Assembly: GCA_020631735.1 (NCBI GenBank)
Contig: CM036201.1
Location: 73,303,253 to 73,367,252, forward strand
Source: Saccharum officinarum
Taxonomy: Eukaryota > Streptophyta > Magnoliopsida > Poales > Poaceae
Reading direction: 5' to 3'
Length of the DNA: 64,000 bases
Numbering within the stretch: position 1 is the first letter of the stretch; the number at the start of each line of letters is the position of its first letter. The position numbers and the translations under genes are program-made. Below are positions 54,201 to 64,000 of the stretch, piece by piece. The notes beneath the pieces are model-generated. The model searched no databases and had not been told where the DNA came from. It saw nothing but the letters and a program-made list of their open reading frames with translations.

Positions 54201-54438
54201 ATGTGATAATGAGAGTGCAATCAAGATGATACAAAACCCGGTTCAACATGGAAGAACAAAGCATATTGACATAAGACATCATTTTATTAGAGATCATCAA
54301 CAAAAGGGAGATATTGCCATTGAAAGTGTTGGCACCGATGATCAACTTGCCGATATTCTCACTAAGCCACTTGATGAAAAGAGGTTTTGCAAGCTAAGGA
54401 ATGAATTGAACATTCTTGATTTCTCAAACATGAGTTGA
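51238..54438 (+). CDS. Sirevirus B pol (protease, integrase, RT, RNase H; 1066 codons)
   Basis: The open frame begins right after a TAG (51235-51237). The first ATG is at 51295, already past the protease active site (DSGC, codons ~13-16), so translation cannot sensibly begin there. Order: protease, HHCC (WHRRLGH...CSACQAG), integrase D,D,E (MDLFGP ~207; RSDNGSEF ~270; GLVERKN ~307), RT ([20 protein letters not shown] ~751) and RNase H (SDSDYGG ~914; STAEAEY; HIDIRHHFIRD), ending FSNMS. No stop or frameshift. The frame is offset by 2 from gag, whose stop lies 11 nt upstream, so expression needs something other than simple readthrough. No envelope-like ORF follows. Confidence 0.93.
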   Translation, partial: VNYKAGGRHWIIDSGCTQHMTGTSRMFDSFNDNDSGVDSITFGNNKKGKVIGLGKIAISNDMSISNVLLVESLDFNLLSVAQICDLGYKCIFGVDDVEVISVDGSNVAFKGFRYENLYLVDFNSRETSLTTCLVSKSSMGWLWHRRLGHVGMKQLKKLTTHNLVNGLKDVEFEKNKLCSACQAGKQVGSSHPKKSTMSTCKAFELMHMDLFGPTTYTSIGGNKYGFVIVDDFTRFTWVFFLSDKSEVFDTFKTFLTRVHNEFEIRIKKVRSDNGSEFKNTRIEELCDHYGIGHQFSAKYTPQSNGLVERKNRTLLDMARSMLHEYNVSQSFWDEAINTACYYINRLYCHPLLEKTPYELLHGRKPNISYFRVFGCKCYILKKGTRLGKFDKRCDEGFLLGYSTTSKAYRVWNNSSGILEKIHDVQFDETNGSQDEEENLDDVGGTQLVEAMKNMDIGDIRSKQVIDIQDDDKDQVLNSPFKLVSDSQVQNYGASSSHRDTSSDQPSPSNQVQVLQPQHVLRDHPINSIIGDIRSGVQTRSRLTMFCEHASFMSTIEPKKIEEALRDADWIMAMQEEFNNFTRNVVWEMVERPNDYNVIGTKWVFKNKQDQDGIVVRNKARLVAQGYTQVKGLDYDETYAPVARLEAIRILLAYACAHNIKLYQMDVKSAFLNGIINELVFVEQPPGFEDDKKPNHVYKLKKALYGLKQAPRAWYERLRDFLLSKGFKMGKVDTTLFTKKIGNDLFIVQIYVDDIIFGSTDQAYCEEFGAMMAKEFEMSMIGELSYFLGLQVKQLKNGTFVSQGKYIRDMLKKFEMQDAKPISTPMGTNGNLDSDLDGKMVNQKEYRSLIGSLLYVTASRPDVMFSVCMCARYQASPRESHLTAAKRILRYLKQTRNVGLWYPKGSKFELIGYSDSDYGGCKINRKSTSGTCQLLGRSLVSWSSKKQNSVAISTAEAEYVSAGSCCAQLLWMKSTLKDYGLNFKNVPLLCDNESAIKMIQNPVQHGRTKHIDIRHHFIRDHQQKGDIAIESVGTDDQLADILTKPLDEKRFCKLRNELNILDFSNMS

Positions 54439-55630
54439 ATGCACCCCACCCACTTATTGACATGCCTCTCCTTCGACATTGCAAGGTAAAATTGATTGAC
54501 ATGTTTTTCATCCTATGTTAAGGACTTGATAGAGCATGTAGACATAATAAGTGGTACGCATAAGCATTCATGATAAATCAAATGAATTTAATGGATATAT
54601 GTTACCACCATTGCTTCTACGCTTATTTTGATCTAGTGGTGGCATATGACATGTTTGTGAGCTTGTAAACCTAGTGTTGAATCTAGAAGATGTGCTATAA
54701 GTGTTTAATTCAACATAGGCAAGATAACCCTTATTTTGAGGAGTGAAGAAGCTTGTCTTTGGTTCAAATCGAATTAAATATCTTTGGCAAGTATTCTAGG
54801 TTAAACCAAATTTGATAAATTTTTTAACCTTACATGTGGTATCGAATTAATTTCAATCTACTCCATCAAACACTTTTCCTTCTCTCCACAATTTGATCCC
54901 TTTTTGGGTAAGTTGTTGACAAAGGGGGAGAGAAAAAGATGATTCAACTTGATAAAGGGGTAAATAAAATTTATGATGAGAAAAAGATGATTCAACTTGA
55001 TAAAGGGGTAAATAAAATTTGTTGATGCACACAAGTAGGGGGAGCAAGCTCATAAACAAAGTTGTTGCATTTGTTTGTGCATTCTCATGACTTGCTCATT
55101 GCACATGTATTTAAATTCAATATACATGCTTGTGTGGTGCAATGCTAGTATAGAAATTGGATGATGAAATGATCTACTAGCATGCATAGGAATAGTTTAC
55201 ATGTGGTATCTAGACTTGCCTAAAGCTTTACAAGTGGTTAGCTTTACAAGTGGTCCAAGAACCTTTACATATAATGTTGATCTCACGGGGTTCTTGAGTT
55301 TTGATGGATGTCTAGTTACTTCATGATGCTAAGGATGGTGTAAAAGGCAACTCCGATTGGTATCACGCTTCAAAGGTCCATTTCTTACACCATAGCATCA
55401 TTTTGGTAGAATTACTCTCCCAACACTTCTATCCATGCGTATGTGCAAAGCCTTCAATCCAAACTCTATGCACATATGTAGGGGGAGCTAATGCTACCAA
55501 AATCGAGCTTGTGATAATTGTCCAAACTTTACTTATGAGCAAAATGATTGGACAAGTATGACAAGTTCAAAACTTTTATTATCAAAATCATCTTTGTGAG
55601 GGTTGTCATCAATTACCAAAAAGGGGGAGA
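54439..55630 (+). other. Sirevirus B 3' noncoding region with multiple purine tracts
   Basis: No ORF of note. Purine tracts aaagggggagaga (54920), tagggggagc (55036), tagggggagc (55481) and the terminal aaaaagggggaga (55618-55630) abut or precede the 3' LTR. A 48-bp tandem duplication (agaaaaagatgattcaact..., starting 54931 and 54979) lies after the first tract. Confidence 0.8.
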
Positions 55631-55631
55631 T

Positions 55632-57897
55632 TGAAAGTCCCTAGTTTGGTTTTGGCTAATTGATGAAACCTAGGACTAACCTTTGTATCTAAGTGGATGA
55701 TTTAGATAAAGGTGGTCATTGCATATGAGACATGACATTGACTCATGTGACCAAGATGATGAAGACCAAGATGAGGCTTGGCTCGATGGACCGGTTGTGA
55801 AGGTGAAGGGCAAGTCGAGGCTTCGAAGCGAAGGACCATGCGATGGTGAAGCTTGAGCAAGACTTGGCGCCGACGGACCAATGCAACGGTGAAGAGCAAG
55901 TGAAGTCAAGGTCGATGGATCGAGACGGTCATGTGATGATATGAAGTGGATCATATCATTTGAAGAAACAAAATAGGCTCAAGGTAAAGGTATAACCATA
56001 GGGCCATTTTGTTTTACACTCAAGACACCATAGAGGGTGTGAGTGGTTTAGGGTCGATAGCCGAACTATTAAGAGGGGAAGTCTTATCGGTTATTCGACG
56101 CACGGGTGCCACTAGGTGAATTCATGAAGTGCATTGCATGTAGGGCCTAGTGAGCTAACTAGAAAACCTTTGAAAATGATTGAGAAAATGCTAACACACA
56201 AGCACATGGAGATGTACACTTGATGGTGTTGGCACATTTGCAAAGGTGGCGTTGGTCGCGCTGTGGTTTGCGGGTAGAGAGGGGTTTGGGTTCCGCTCTC
56301 CCTCCCGCCGAGCATGCGAGCGCGGGATTCAGGCGATTTCGGGGAAATGAAATGCCTATTTTCCACTACGCCGGAAGTTGGAAAAGAAACGGAAGCGAAC
56401 GGGGTCACTGAGGTGACCGGACGCTGCACCGGACGCGGTCTCGGTATGACCGGACGCGTCCGGTCAGTACAGCGCGGTATCGGGCGCGCGGGCTAGGGTT
56501 TGCAACCGGCGCGTCCGGTCACTCGCGGGACCGACGCGTCCGGTCAAGTGCCCAGAAGGAACTGCGGTTCGCAAGGACGATCGGACGCGTCCGGTCGTCG
56601 AGGGAGCTTACTGGACTCCGACCGGACGTTGGCACTGTCGCGTCCGGTCGTTGCGAGGAGCGCGTCCGGTCGTTGTTTCGCGGGCGCGGGTGCTGTGCGA
56701 ATCGGCGCGTCCGGTCGTTCGACAGGCGCGTCCGGTCATCGGGACCGGCGCGTCCGGTCGTTTTGAGAGGCGCGTCCGGTCATTGGTTTGACCGTTGGGG
56801 CCAGTGACCGTTGGAGGATCTAACGGTCGCATTTGAAATTTGAGGGACACGTGGACGTCGCAGGGCGACCGGACGCGGTTGAGCGCGTCCGGTCAGTTTC
56901 GACCGGCGCGTCCGGTCGTCCCGAAAAAACGGTCAGTGTAGTGGCAATGGCTCTATTCGGATGGGAGGCTTATAAATACTCGTTGGCCGGCCCTTGGGGA
57001 AAAAACTCGTGATTTCTAACATCCTTATACATCCTTTGAGCTAGAGCATCATCTCCCACTCATCTCTCTTGAGTGATTGTAAATCATAAGTGAGATTGAG
57101 TGATCCCAAAGTGCATTGCATAGCTTGAGGGCATCTAGTGGCACTTGTGGGTGGTTTAGCCGGTGGGTTTCTTGTTACTCTTGGAGAGTACCGCTCCTAG
57201 CCGGCTTGGAGATTGTTGGAGGCGTTGGCAAGAGAAGGTGATTGTTCTTGGCCACCTCCAGTTGTTTGTAAGAGGTTCTTGTGCTTTCCTCGGCGGGACG
57301 CCAAAACCAACTCTATTGGATTGCGCGTGTCATTGAGTTACCTCACTTGAGAGTGGTGTCTTGCGGTGCCTTGCGGGGCATGCCTTGAGGGGCAAGTGAC
57401 TTGAGGGTCACACCGAGGAACCATCTAAGTGTTGGTCGACACAACCGGTGACGTAGCTTGTCGGTGCACAAGTGAACACCGGGTGAACAAAAATATTATG
57501 TCTCTTGTCTCCCGGTGATTGGTCTCCATATTGTGTTGTTGTCAATATTGATTAATTGTATATCATCTTGGTGATTGGCAACATCTTCACTCCACCGTTG
57601 GTATAAGATACACAATCCTATCTCTTGCATTTACTTTTACTATTTTATCTTGTGTAGCTCTAGTAGTAGCCTTTTCTAGTAGTTGTTAGCTTGCTCACTA
57701 GTGTAAGTTAGTGACTTAGCACTTGTGTGAACTAGAGATCATAATCTACTAGACTTGTGGATAGGAGGCTTGCATCACAACCTTTGGCTAAGCAAAACTC
57801 GCTTTACGCCGTTTGTTATTCTAACAAGTTTGCTTAGTGTTTCTCGTAGAATTTTTTATAGGCTATTCACCCCCCTCTAGCCATCTAGGACCTTACA
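55632..57897 (+). repeat. 3' LTR of Sirevirus B
   Basis: TGAAAGTCCC...CCTTACA, 2266 bp, one base after the terminal purine tract. Carries the same palindrome array (56410-56920) and TATA box (56971-56978). Confidence 0.93.
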
Positions 57898-58079
57898 ATG
57901 TGTTACTTAAACTTTTCTGTTAGATCGTAAGTACGATGCATGCATCATGTTTAATTAACCTGCTTAAGTTACCTTCCTTTTTAAAGTGGTTTGGGTTAAG
58001 TAAGGTTCAATCCTGTTCATGCTAACCTTCAGATCCCTCCCATCTGTTCTCATCGTTCTAATTCTGTCTTGCTTTAGGG

Positions 58080-58598
58080 ATGGCACGTGTGAAGACGACT
58101 CCTCGCAAGAAAACTGGTCCGCAAGGAGTGCCACGTCATCAGTTGGCAACCAGAGGTGATGGAGCGAGCAGTAGTCGCAATCTGAACCCGGATTCCCAAT
58201 CAGAGGTCGCAAGGCTCATGTTAGAGATAGAGCGACTGAAGCGCAATATGCATTTCTAGAAGCAGTGCTAGAACGAGTCTCTGGGAAAGGAGACAGAAGC
58301 CAGAGCTCGTGTTCAAGAGTTGGAACTTTATGTGACACACCTGGAGCAGTACAATACAATCCTGCATGAGGAAGTCCATAGGTTACATGACCTGATGAAT
58401 CACAATTATCAGCCCCAGGCGGTAGAAGATGATGTCGGTGCCGTGGTTGTTCCTGGTGGAGAGGATAATGAGGAAGAGGATCCGGAAGAAAATGAACCCA
58501 TGATGGAAAGTGGGGATGAGGCAAGTCATGTCACTGGTGCAAGTGTCCAGGAGAATGAGGATGGAGTGATAGTGATCAGTGATGATGATGATGAGTGA
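58080..58598 (+). pseudogene. ORF upstream of Tekay-type gag with histone H3 tail-like N-terminus; two nonsense codons
   Basis: ATG at 58080, frame to TGA at 58596-58598 (172 codons). It begins MARVKTTPRKKTG, then PRHQLAT around residues 18-24. The H3 tail reads MARTKQTARKSTG and PRKQLAT. Residues ~40-105 are rich in Leu/Glu/Lys heptads (EVARLMLEIERLKRN; VQELELYVTHLEQYN), so probably a coiled coil. The rest is strongly acidic and ends VIVISDDDDE, which fits the SUMO-interaction motif pattern (V/I-x-V/I-V/I plus acidic residues). TAG codons at 58257-58259 and 58269-58271 interrupt it. Each is one C-to-T step from CAG. It precedes gag by ~190 bp and is not in any Gypsy enzyme domain. I do not know a described function. 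The H3 likeness is directly visible; the role is inference. Confidence 0.7.
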
Positions 58599-58791
58599 AG
58601 TGTCGAAATGGATGGTTATGTAATATAGTAGTCTTTCCTATTTTCCAAGAACCTTAGCGGGTAGTTGCTTGCTTCCGAGCAAGTTTGTAATAAAAGTAAT
58701 GTAAGATAAGTTTGATGTGTGTACTAGTACTATACTAACTGCTTTCTAATTCAGTAAAGCAATGTAAATAAGCATGGTTTGTGTACAACAG

Positions 58792-61700
58792 ATGGCCGAT
58801 ACTGGAACTTCTCAGGCTGGGGATAATGCTCCAAATCCCCCACCATTTCCACCTACTCTGGCAGAAGCTATTGCAGCACTGGTCAATGCCACTACTCTGT
58901 TGGCTCAGAATCAGAATGGAAATCAGGGTCGTCGAGGCCGTAATAATGGAGGAGAAACCACTTATGTGGATTTCACCGATACCCGTCTATCGGTGTTTTC
59001 AAAGGCCGATGAGCCGCTAGAGGTGGATGACTGGCTTCGAACAATGGAGCAAAAGTTTGAACTGATCCAGTGCACGGAATACCAGAAACCCGTGTTTGCA
59101 GCACAACAGCTCAGGGGTGCCGTAGGGGCGTGGTGGGCGAATCTGGTCGCCGCACAGCCTGCTAGCCATCATATCACTTGGCAAGAGTTTCATGATGCTT
59201 TCAGAGCACACTACATCCCAGATGGTGTCATGGCCATGAAGTTAGAAGAGTTTCTTTCTTTGAAACAGGGAAACCAGACAGTTCTTTAATATGTTGGCAA
59301 ATTCAATCATCTGTCACAGTATGCAGTCGAGTATGTGAACACTGATGCAAAGAAGAAGAGTTGTTTCATGAGAGGTTTGAATACCAAGATCTAGGCAGCA
59401 TTGGTCCCATGCTATAATGCCACATATCATGAGGTAGTCAATGTCACTATCGCTTCAGAAGAGAAGTCCCGTATTCACAAAGAGTCAAAGAAAAAGAAGC
59501 AGGTGTTGTCCAGCTCATCCGGTGGCATTAAGAAGCGCCAAAGGTTTATCTACCACCCTCAGAATCATTTTCGCCCTCCTTATCATCCACCGCAATACCA
59601 AGCTCGGCCGCAGACGTTTATTCGTCCTGCCGCAACCTAGCAATATCCACAACAGCCGAATGCCCATGGCATTCGAAGTCAGTGTCCAATACCCCATAAC
59701 TTGCCCTGCTATAACTGTGGAAAGCCAGGCCACTTCTCAAGGGACTGCCCGTATCCAATGCAGTACGACCCCAATTATCCAAGAGCTCCCGTACCGCAAC
59801 AACAACAGCCTTAGAGTAAGAATAATAATCTGAATGTCCAGAAGGGTAAGGGTGAGAAGAGGAAGACAGGACGTGTATTCTACACCCAAGCAAGTGCAAT
59901 TCCAGAGGGAGAACCTGTTATGATGGGTATGTTCCCTGTTGTTAATCATCCAGCAGTACTGTTATTTGATTCTGGTGCATCACATACATTCATAAATCGC
60001 ACCTTTGTTACAAAGCATGACATTCCAATTATGGGAACAAAAGAGGATTTCTTTATTCAGTCGCCCGGGGGACGACTGTGTACTAAGGAAATGGTACGTG
60101 ATGTACCTATAGAGTTGGGTGGGCATATATTTCCTACCTCAATGATAATATTACAGAAATAGGATATAGATGTAATCCTGGGTATGAATTGGATGTACCA
60201 ACGAGGATCTATTATAGATGCACTGCACAGAACTATAAGGTTGAACTTGCCAGATAATAAATCTCATCTTCTTATCCAACTTCCTATTCCCAAGAGAACC
60301 GTTGAAAGGATATGTGCAACTTCAGTGAAGGAGATTTGTGATATACCAGTAGTCTGTGAATTTTCAGATGTGTTTCCAGATGATCTACCTGGGTTGCCAC
60401 CGGACAGAGAAGTAGAATTTGTAATTGAGTTAAAATCTGGTACTGCCCCCGATATCTAGGAGAGCTTATAGAATGCCACCAAATGAATTGGCCGAACTCA
60501 AGGTTCAATTGCAAGAGTTGCTTGAAAAAGGTTTCATCAAACCCGGTTTATCACCGTGGGGATGTCCAGCTCTTTTTGTCAAGAAGAAGGATCAGACTTT
60601 AAGGATGTGTGTTGACTATCGTTCGTTGAATGAAGTAACCATTAAGAACAAATATCCGTTGCCTCGCATTAATATACTTTTTGATCAACTTGCGGGGGCA
60701 AAGGTATTTCCAAAGATCGATCTTCGATCAGGGTACCATCAAATCAAGATTCGACTAGAAGATATTCCAAAGACTGCATTCACTACCAGATATGGATTGT
60801 ATGAGTATCTAGTTATGTCTTTTGGACTCACTAATGCACTGGCATATTTCATGTATCTGATGAACTCAGTCTTCATGCCGGAGCTTGATAAGTTTGTGGT
60901 TGTCTTTATTGATGATATTTTGGTATATTCCAAAAGTGAAGAAGAGCATGCTGAGCACCTTAGAGTTGTTCTGACTCGTCTGGGAAATCATCAACTATAT
61001 GCCAAGTTTAGTAAATGTGAGTTTTGGTTAAGGGAAGTACAATTCTTAGGACATGTGTTGTCAGCCGAAGGAGTGGCAGTAGATCCTGGTAAGGTGAAGG
61101 ATATCTTGAATTGGAAACCACCAACCTCAGTTCATGAAGTCTGAAGTTTTCTGGGAATGGCGGGTTATTACCGTCGATTCATTCCTGACTTTTCAAAGGT
61201 AGCCAAGCCAATCACGGAGTTGTTGAAAAATCAAACCAAATTTATCTGGTCTTCAGAATGTGAGAAGGCTTTTAGAATTCTAAAGAAGTCACTAACAACT
61301 GCTCCAGTTTTAGCACAACCAGATATAGAAAAGCCATTTGATGTATACTGTGATGCCTCTGGTATTGGCCTTGGTTGTGTATTAATGCAAGAAGGCAGAG
61401 TCATTGCTTATGCCTCGAGACAATTGAAGCGTCACGAAGAGCATTATCCAACTCATGATCTTGAACTAGCAGCTGTGGTCCATGCATTGAAAATCTGGCG
61501 TCATTACTTGTTAGGTAATACTTGCCACATTTATACAGATCATAAAAGCTTGAAGTATATTTTTACTCAGTCAGAACTGAATATGAGGCAAAGAAGGTGC
61601 TTGAGTTAATAAAAGATTATGATCTAGAAGTGCACTATCACTCTAGAAAAGCAAATGTTGTCGCTGATGCACTTAGTAGAAAGAATCATTGTAATTGTAT

Positions 61701-63236
61701 GACTGTGAAGCCAATAGATTATAGTTTGTGTTACGACTTGGAAAAGTTGAATATTGAAATAGTCTAGCAAGGTCAGTTAACCAATGTCACTATGGAATCA
61801 ACAATCAAAGATCAGATTATATCTGCTCAGAGAAAGAATTCTGGTATAGCCCACATCAAAGAAAAAGTTAGAACAGGTCAACAGACAGATTTTAGTATTG
61901 ATAATACTGATGTGTTGTGGTTTAAGAACCGGTTAGTGGTACCAAAAGTTTCAGAGTTATGACAGCTCATTCTTGATAACGCACATAATACAAGGTTTTC
62001 TATCCATCAAGGGAGTAATAAGATGTATCAGGATTTGAAACAGAGATTCTGGTGGACTAAAATAAAAATTGAGATTGCTAAGTATGTTGCTAGATATGAT
62101 ACTTGTCGTAGAGTGAAGGATGTACGTCTGAAGCCGGCAGGGATGTTGCAACCATTGCCTATCCCATCTTGGAAGTGGGATGATATTGGCATGGATTTTA
62201 TTACCGGATTACCCACAACATCAAGGGGGTTTGATTCAATTTGGGTCATTATAGATCGACTTACCAAGTTAGCACATTTTCTTCCAGTAAAAGTGAAACA
62301 TTCTACAGTGACACTTGCAAAATTATACTTTGAGCGGATTCTGAGTCTTCATGGGGTACCAAGGACCATTGTATCTGATAGAGGTCCACAATTCGTCTCC
62401 AAATTCTGGATGGAGTTACATAAGTCATTGGGCACCAAAGTTATACATAGCTCAGCCTATCATCCTCAGACGTCAGGACAGACTGAAAGAGTAAATCAAA
62501 TTCTTGAAGACATGTTAAGGTCTTGTGCCCTTACTTATCATGATCAATGGATGAATGTTTACCGTTAGCAGAATTCTCCTATAATAATAGTTATCAAGAG
62601 AGTATCAAAATGGCACCGTTTGAAGCACTGTATGGTCGCAGGTGCAGAACTCCATTGAACTGGTCAGAACCAGGAGAAAGATGGTTTTTCGGTGTCGATA
62701 TTGTAAAAGAAACAGAAGCAAAAGTCAGGCAGATCCAGAAAAATTTGAAAATAGCTCAGACCCGATAGAAGAGTTATGCTGATAAAAGGCGTAGACCCTT
62801 GGTATTCGAAGTAGGAAATTATGTTTATTTGAAAGTATCACCCATGAAGGGAGTTAACCGATTTGGAGTTAAAGGCAAACTCGCACCGCGTTACATTGGC
62901 CCATTTCAAATCATTGAAAGATGTGGAAAAGTGGCATATAAATTAAAGTTGCCTGAACAACTGTCAGCCGTGCACAATGTATTTTATGTATCACAATTGA
63001 AGAAGTGTCTTCAAGTGTCTGATCAAGTTGTTGATGTTGATGGAGTTGAACTTGAGCCTGATTTGACGTATTCTGAATATCCTGTTCGAGTTCTAGATCA
63101 AAAGGATCGTGTTACCCGAAGTAGAACAATTAAATGGTACAGGATACAATAGAATCAACATTCGGAAGAAGAAGCCACGTGGGAATCGGAAGATTACCCG
63201 TTGGAGAATTTTTTGGAGTTCTTTGCTTCGATTTAG
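58792..63236 (+). pseudogene. Tekay-type chromovirus gag-pol, broken by nonsense codons and three frameshifts
   Basis: The gag ATG is at 58792 (MADTGTSQAG) or in-frame 58774. Domains: gag (DWLRTMEQKFELIQC; AVGAWWANLVA), knuckle CYNCGKPGHFSRDC (59707), protease LFDSGASHTF (~59968), RT ([17 protein letters not shown] ~60910), RNase H ([20 protein letters not shown]), and integrase (HHCC with ARYDTC, where the usual first Cys is Tyr; MDF, SDRG, QTERVN). A chromodomain (SEEEATWESEDYP) ends at TAG 63234-63236. Nonsense codons: 59287, 59391, 59638, 59812, 60160, 61142, 61765, 61960, 62766 and 63150 (start positions, some approximate). Frameshifts: near 60447 (+1 in a C run), 61597 (-1) and 62548 (-1). 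It cannot make a full polyprotein. Confidence 0.88.
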
Positions 63237-63397
63237 GTTGTAATTTCTTCTTTAAATTGTAACCTGTCCTTTTCAAATTTTTGTAATGCAGAAAACCCCC
63301 TACCTGTTTTGTAGACAAGTTTTGAACGTGTTTGCTTGACACGTTTCCTTTTCCATTACTTAACTCAAGGCTCTAAATCTCGGGACGAGATTTCTTT

Positions 63398-63410
63398 AAG
63401 GGGGAAGGGC
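63398..63410 (+). other. Polypurine tract of the Tekay-type element
   Basis: AAGGGGGAAGGGC immediately before the 3' LTR start TGTAACACC at 63411. Confidence 0.85.
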
Positions 63411-64000
63411 TGTAACACCTTGGGTGTTATAGTTGCTAATTAATCTGCCATGTCATCATATTGCATCGCAAAGCATCCATGGTTAGGTCAACCCTGTTAT
63501 GCATTAACTAAAATGAGTTTACTTTTCTAGGTTGGATGAGCTTCTCAGTGGTGTGATTCGAACCGAAAACCCTAATTTCGAATGCCACCGTAAATACTTA
63601 GTCCATGCCCTGCGTAATTTGAGGTGTGTGACTATGTTACACACTAGTGTCAAGTGTAGGGTATGAACTCAAGTACAACATATAAAATGAAGCTCTAAGT
63701 TTGAGTTTGAATTGGAATCCAAAAACTTGTCGCGAGTTTTCCGATTCGAATTTGAATTCAAATTTGGGAAGATATTAAAAGATTTTCAAAAGCTAATTTG
63801 GTCAACCAAGAGTGGCATTTGGTCAACCATGTCATGCTTGTCCAAATGATGCCCTTGGATGATGGTTTGATCATTAAATAATCACCAATTAAGGTAGCAA
63901 CAAATTTCAATTAAAAATTCCTCCGAAAAACCCTAAAATCCAAAACCCTGTTTTACCCCTTTTGAAATAATTCAAAATCTAAGCAAAATTTGGGAAAAAG
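63411..64000 (+). repeat. 3' LTR of the Tekay-type element, cut by the window end
   Basis: Matches 42522-43111 with about a dozen transitions and no indel noticed. The remaining ~3.5 kb lies beyond the window. Confidence 0.9.

Larger units (their letters stand above)
46837..57897 (+). mobile_element. Sirevirus B (Copia/Maximus), apparently intact, nested in the Tekay-type element
   Basis: Flanked by TSD ATGTG (46832-46836 and 57898-57902). LTRs are 2260 and 2266 bp and differ by about 13 substitutions plus one 6-bp indel (near 47090 versus 55883) by eye, about 0.6%. At the commonly used grass rate of 1.3e-8 per site per year that is roughly 0.2 million years. gag and pol have no internal stop. 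It inserted just after the host element's PBS. Confidence 0.94.
42522..64000 (+). mobile_element. Tekay-type chromovirus (Ty3/Gypsy), decayed, interrupted by Sirevirus B, runs off the window
   Basis: 5' LTR 42522-46619, PBS 46622-46633, nested Sirevirus 46837-57897, upstream ORF 58080-58598, gag-pol 58792-63236, PPT 63398-63410, 3' LTR from 63411 onward. Over the ~590 bp of 3' LTR available the two LTRs differ at about 12 positions by eye, all transitions (about 2%). That makes it older than the Sirevirus inside it. Clade assignment rests on long LTRs, a C-terminal chromodomain and the gag motif CYNCGKPGHFSRDC. Confidence 0.88.

Noticed and set aside
54439..55630. Envelope-like third ORF of Sireviruses
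   Set aside because: The region after pol is noncoding with purine tracts. No ORF beyond ~70 codons.
58080..58160. A genuine histone H3 gene fragment captured by the element
   Set aside because: Similarity stops after about 25 residues at the end of the tail. The globular H3 fold is absent and the frame continues into coiled-coil and acidic sequence within the element.

Overview
This is nuclear DNA from a grass, most likely a panicoid or Andropogoneae genome of the sugarcane, Miscanthus or sorghum type. The evidence is spliced plant genes with GT-AG introns, grass-type MITEs, Sirevirus (Copia/Maximus) elements whose LTRs are packed with CpG palindromes, and two chromovirus Gypsy elements. 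The species itself cannot be read from the sequence. Roughly two thirds of the window is transposable element, in several nested layers around a small island of host genes.

Layout. 1-661 is an indel-ridden second copy of part of the RNA-binding gene at 37.3-38.0 kb, followed by a 100-base N gap (662-761). 766-10672 is a decayed minus-strand Sirevirus that appears to sit inside an older related LTR (10673-11210), which in turn abuts a plus-strand LTR of a third family (11211-12366). 12.4-18.8 kb holds MITEs, a LINE-like zinc-finger/RNase H relic, and a Stowaway-like MITE split by a hAT-like insertion with a perfect 8-bp target duplication. 18769-24119 is a pristine Reina-type chromovirus: one open frame of 1538 aa, LTRs of equal length with no difference seen, and TSD GCTGC. 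24.1-27.3 kb holds gene fragments and MITEs.

The host gene island is 27.3-39.4 kb. It has a hypothetical Ser-rich/acidic gene (minus, frame apparently broken) divergent from an 8-exon RluA-type RNA pseudouridine synthase (plus). That gene is convergent with an intronless PPR gene (minus). Last comes a 12-exon UBP1-type three-RRM oligouridylate-binding protein gene (minus). I joined exons by hand. Reading frame is kept across all 7 pseudouridine synthase introns and all 11 UBP1 introns.

From 42522 to beyond the window end lies a large Tekay-type chromovirus with a 4.1-kb 5' LTR. An intact Sirevirus (46837-57897, TSD ATGTG) is inserted between its primer-binding site and its coding region. The host chromovirus is dead: nearly every nonsense codon is explained by one C-to-T or G-to-A transition, as expected of methylcytosine decay, plus three 1-nt frameshifts.

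Most notable: upstream of its gag, the Tekay-type element has a separate ORF (58080-58598) whose first ~25 residues closely resemble the histone H3 tail. This is followed by a coiled-coil-like segment and an acidic end in a SUMO-interaction-like motif. The same element's integrase ends in a chromodomain, a fold that reads H3 tails. Second, in both Sireviruses the pol frame is closed by a TAG downstream of the gag stop, and that TAG is the AG of a conserved splice-acceptor-like sequence. The gag-to-pol frame offset differs between the two elements, which argues for splicing rather than frameshifting.
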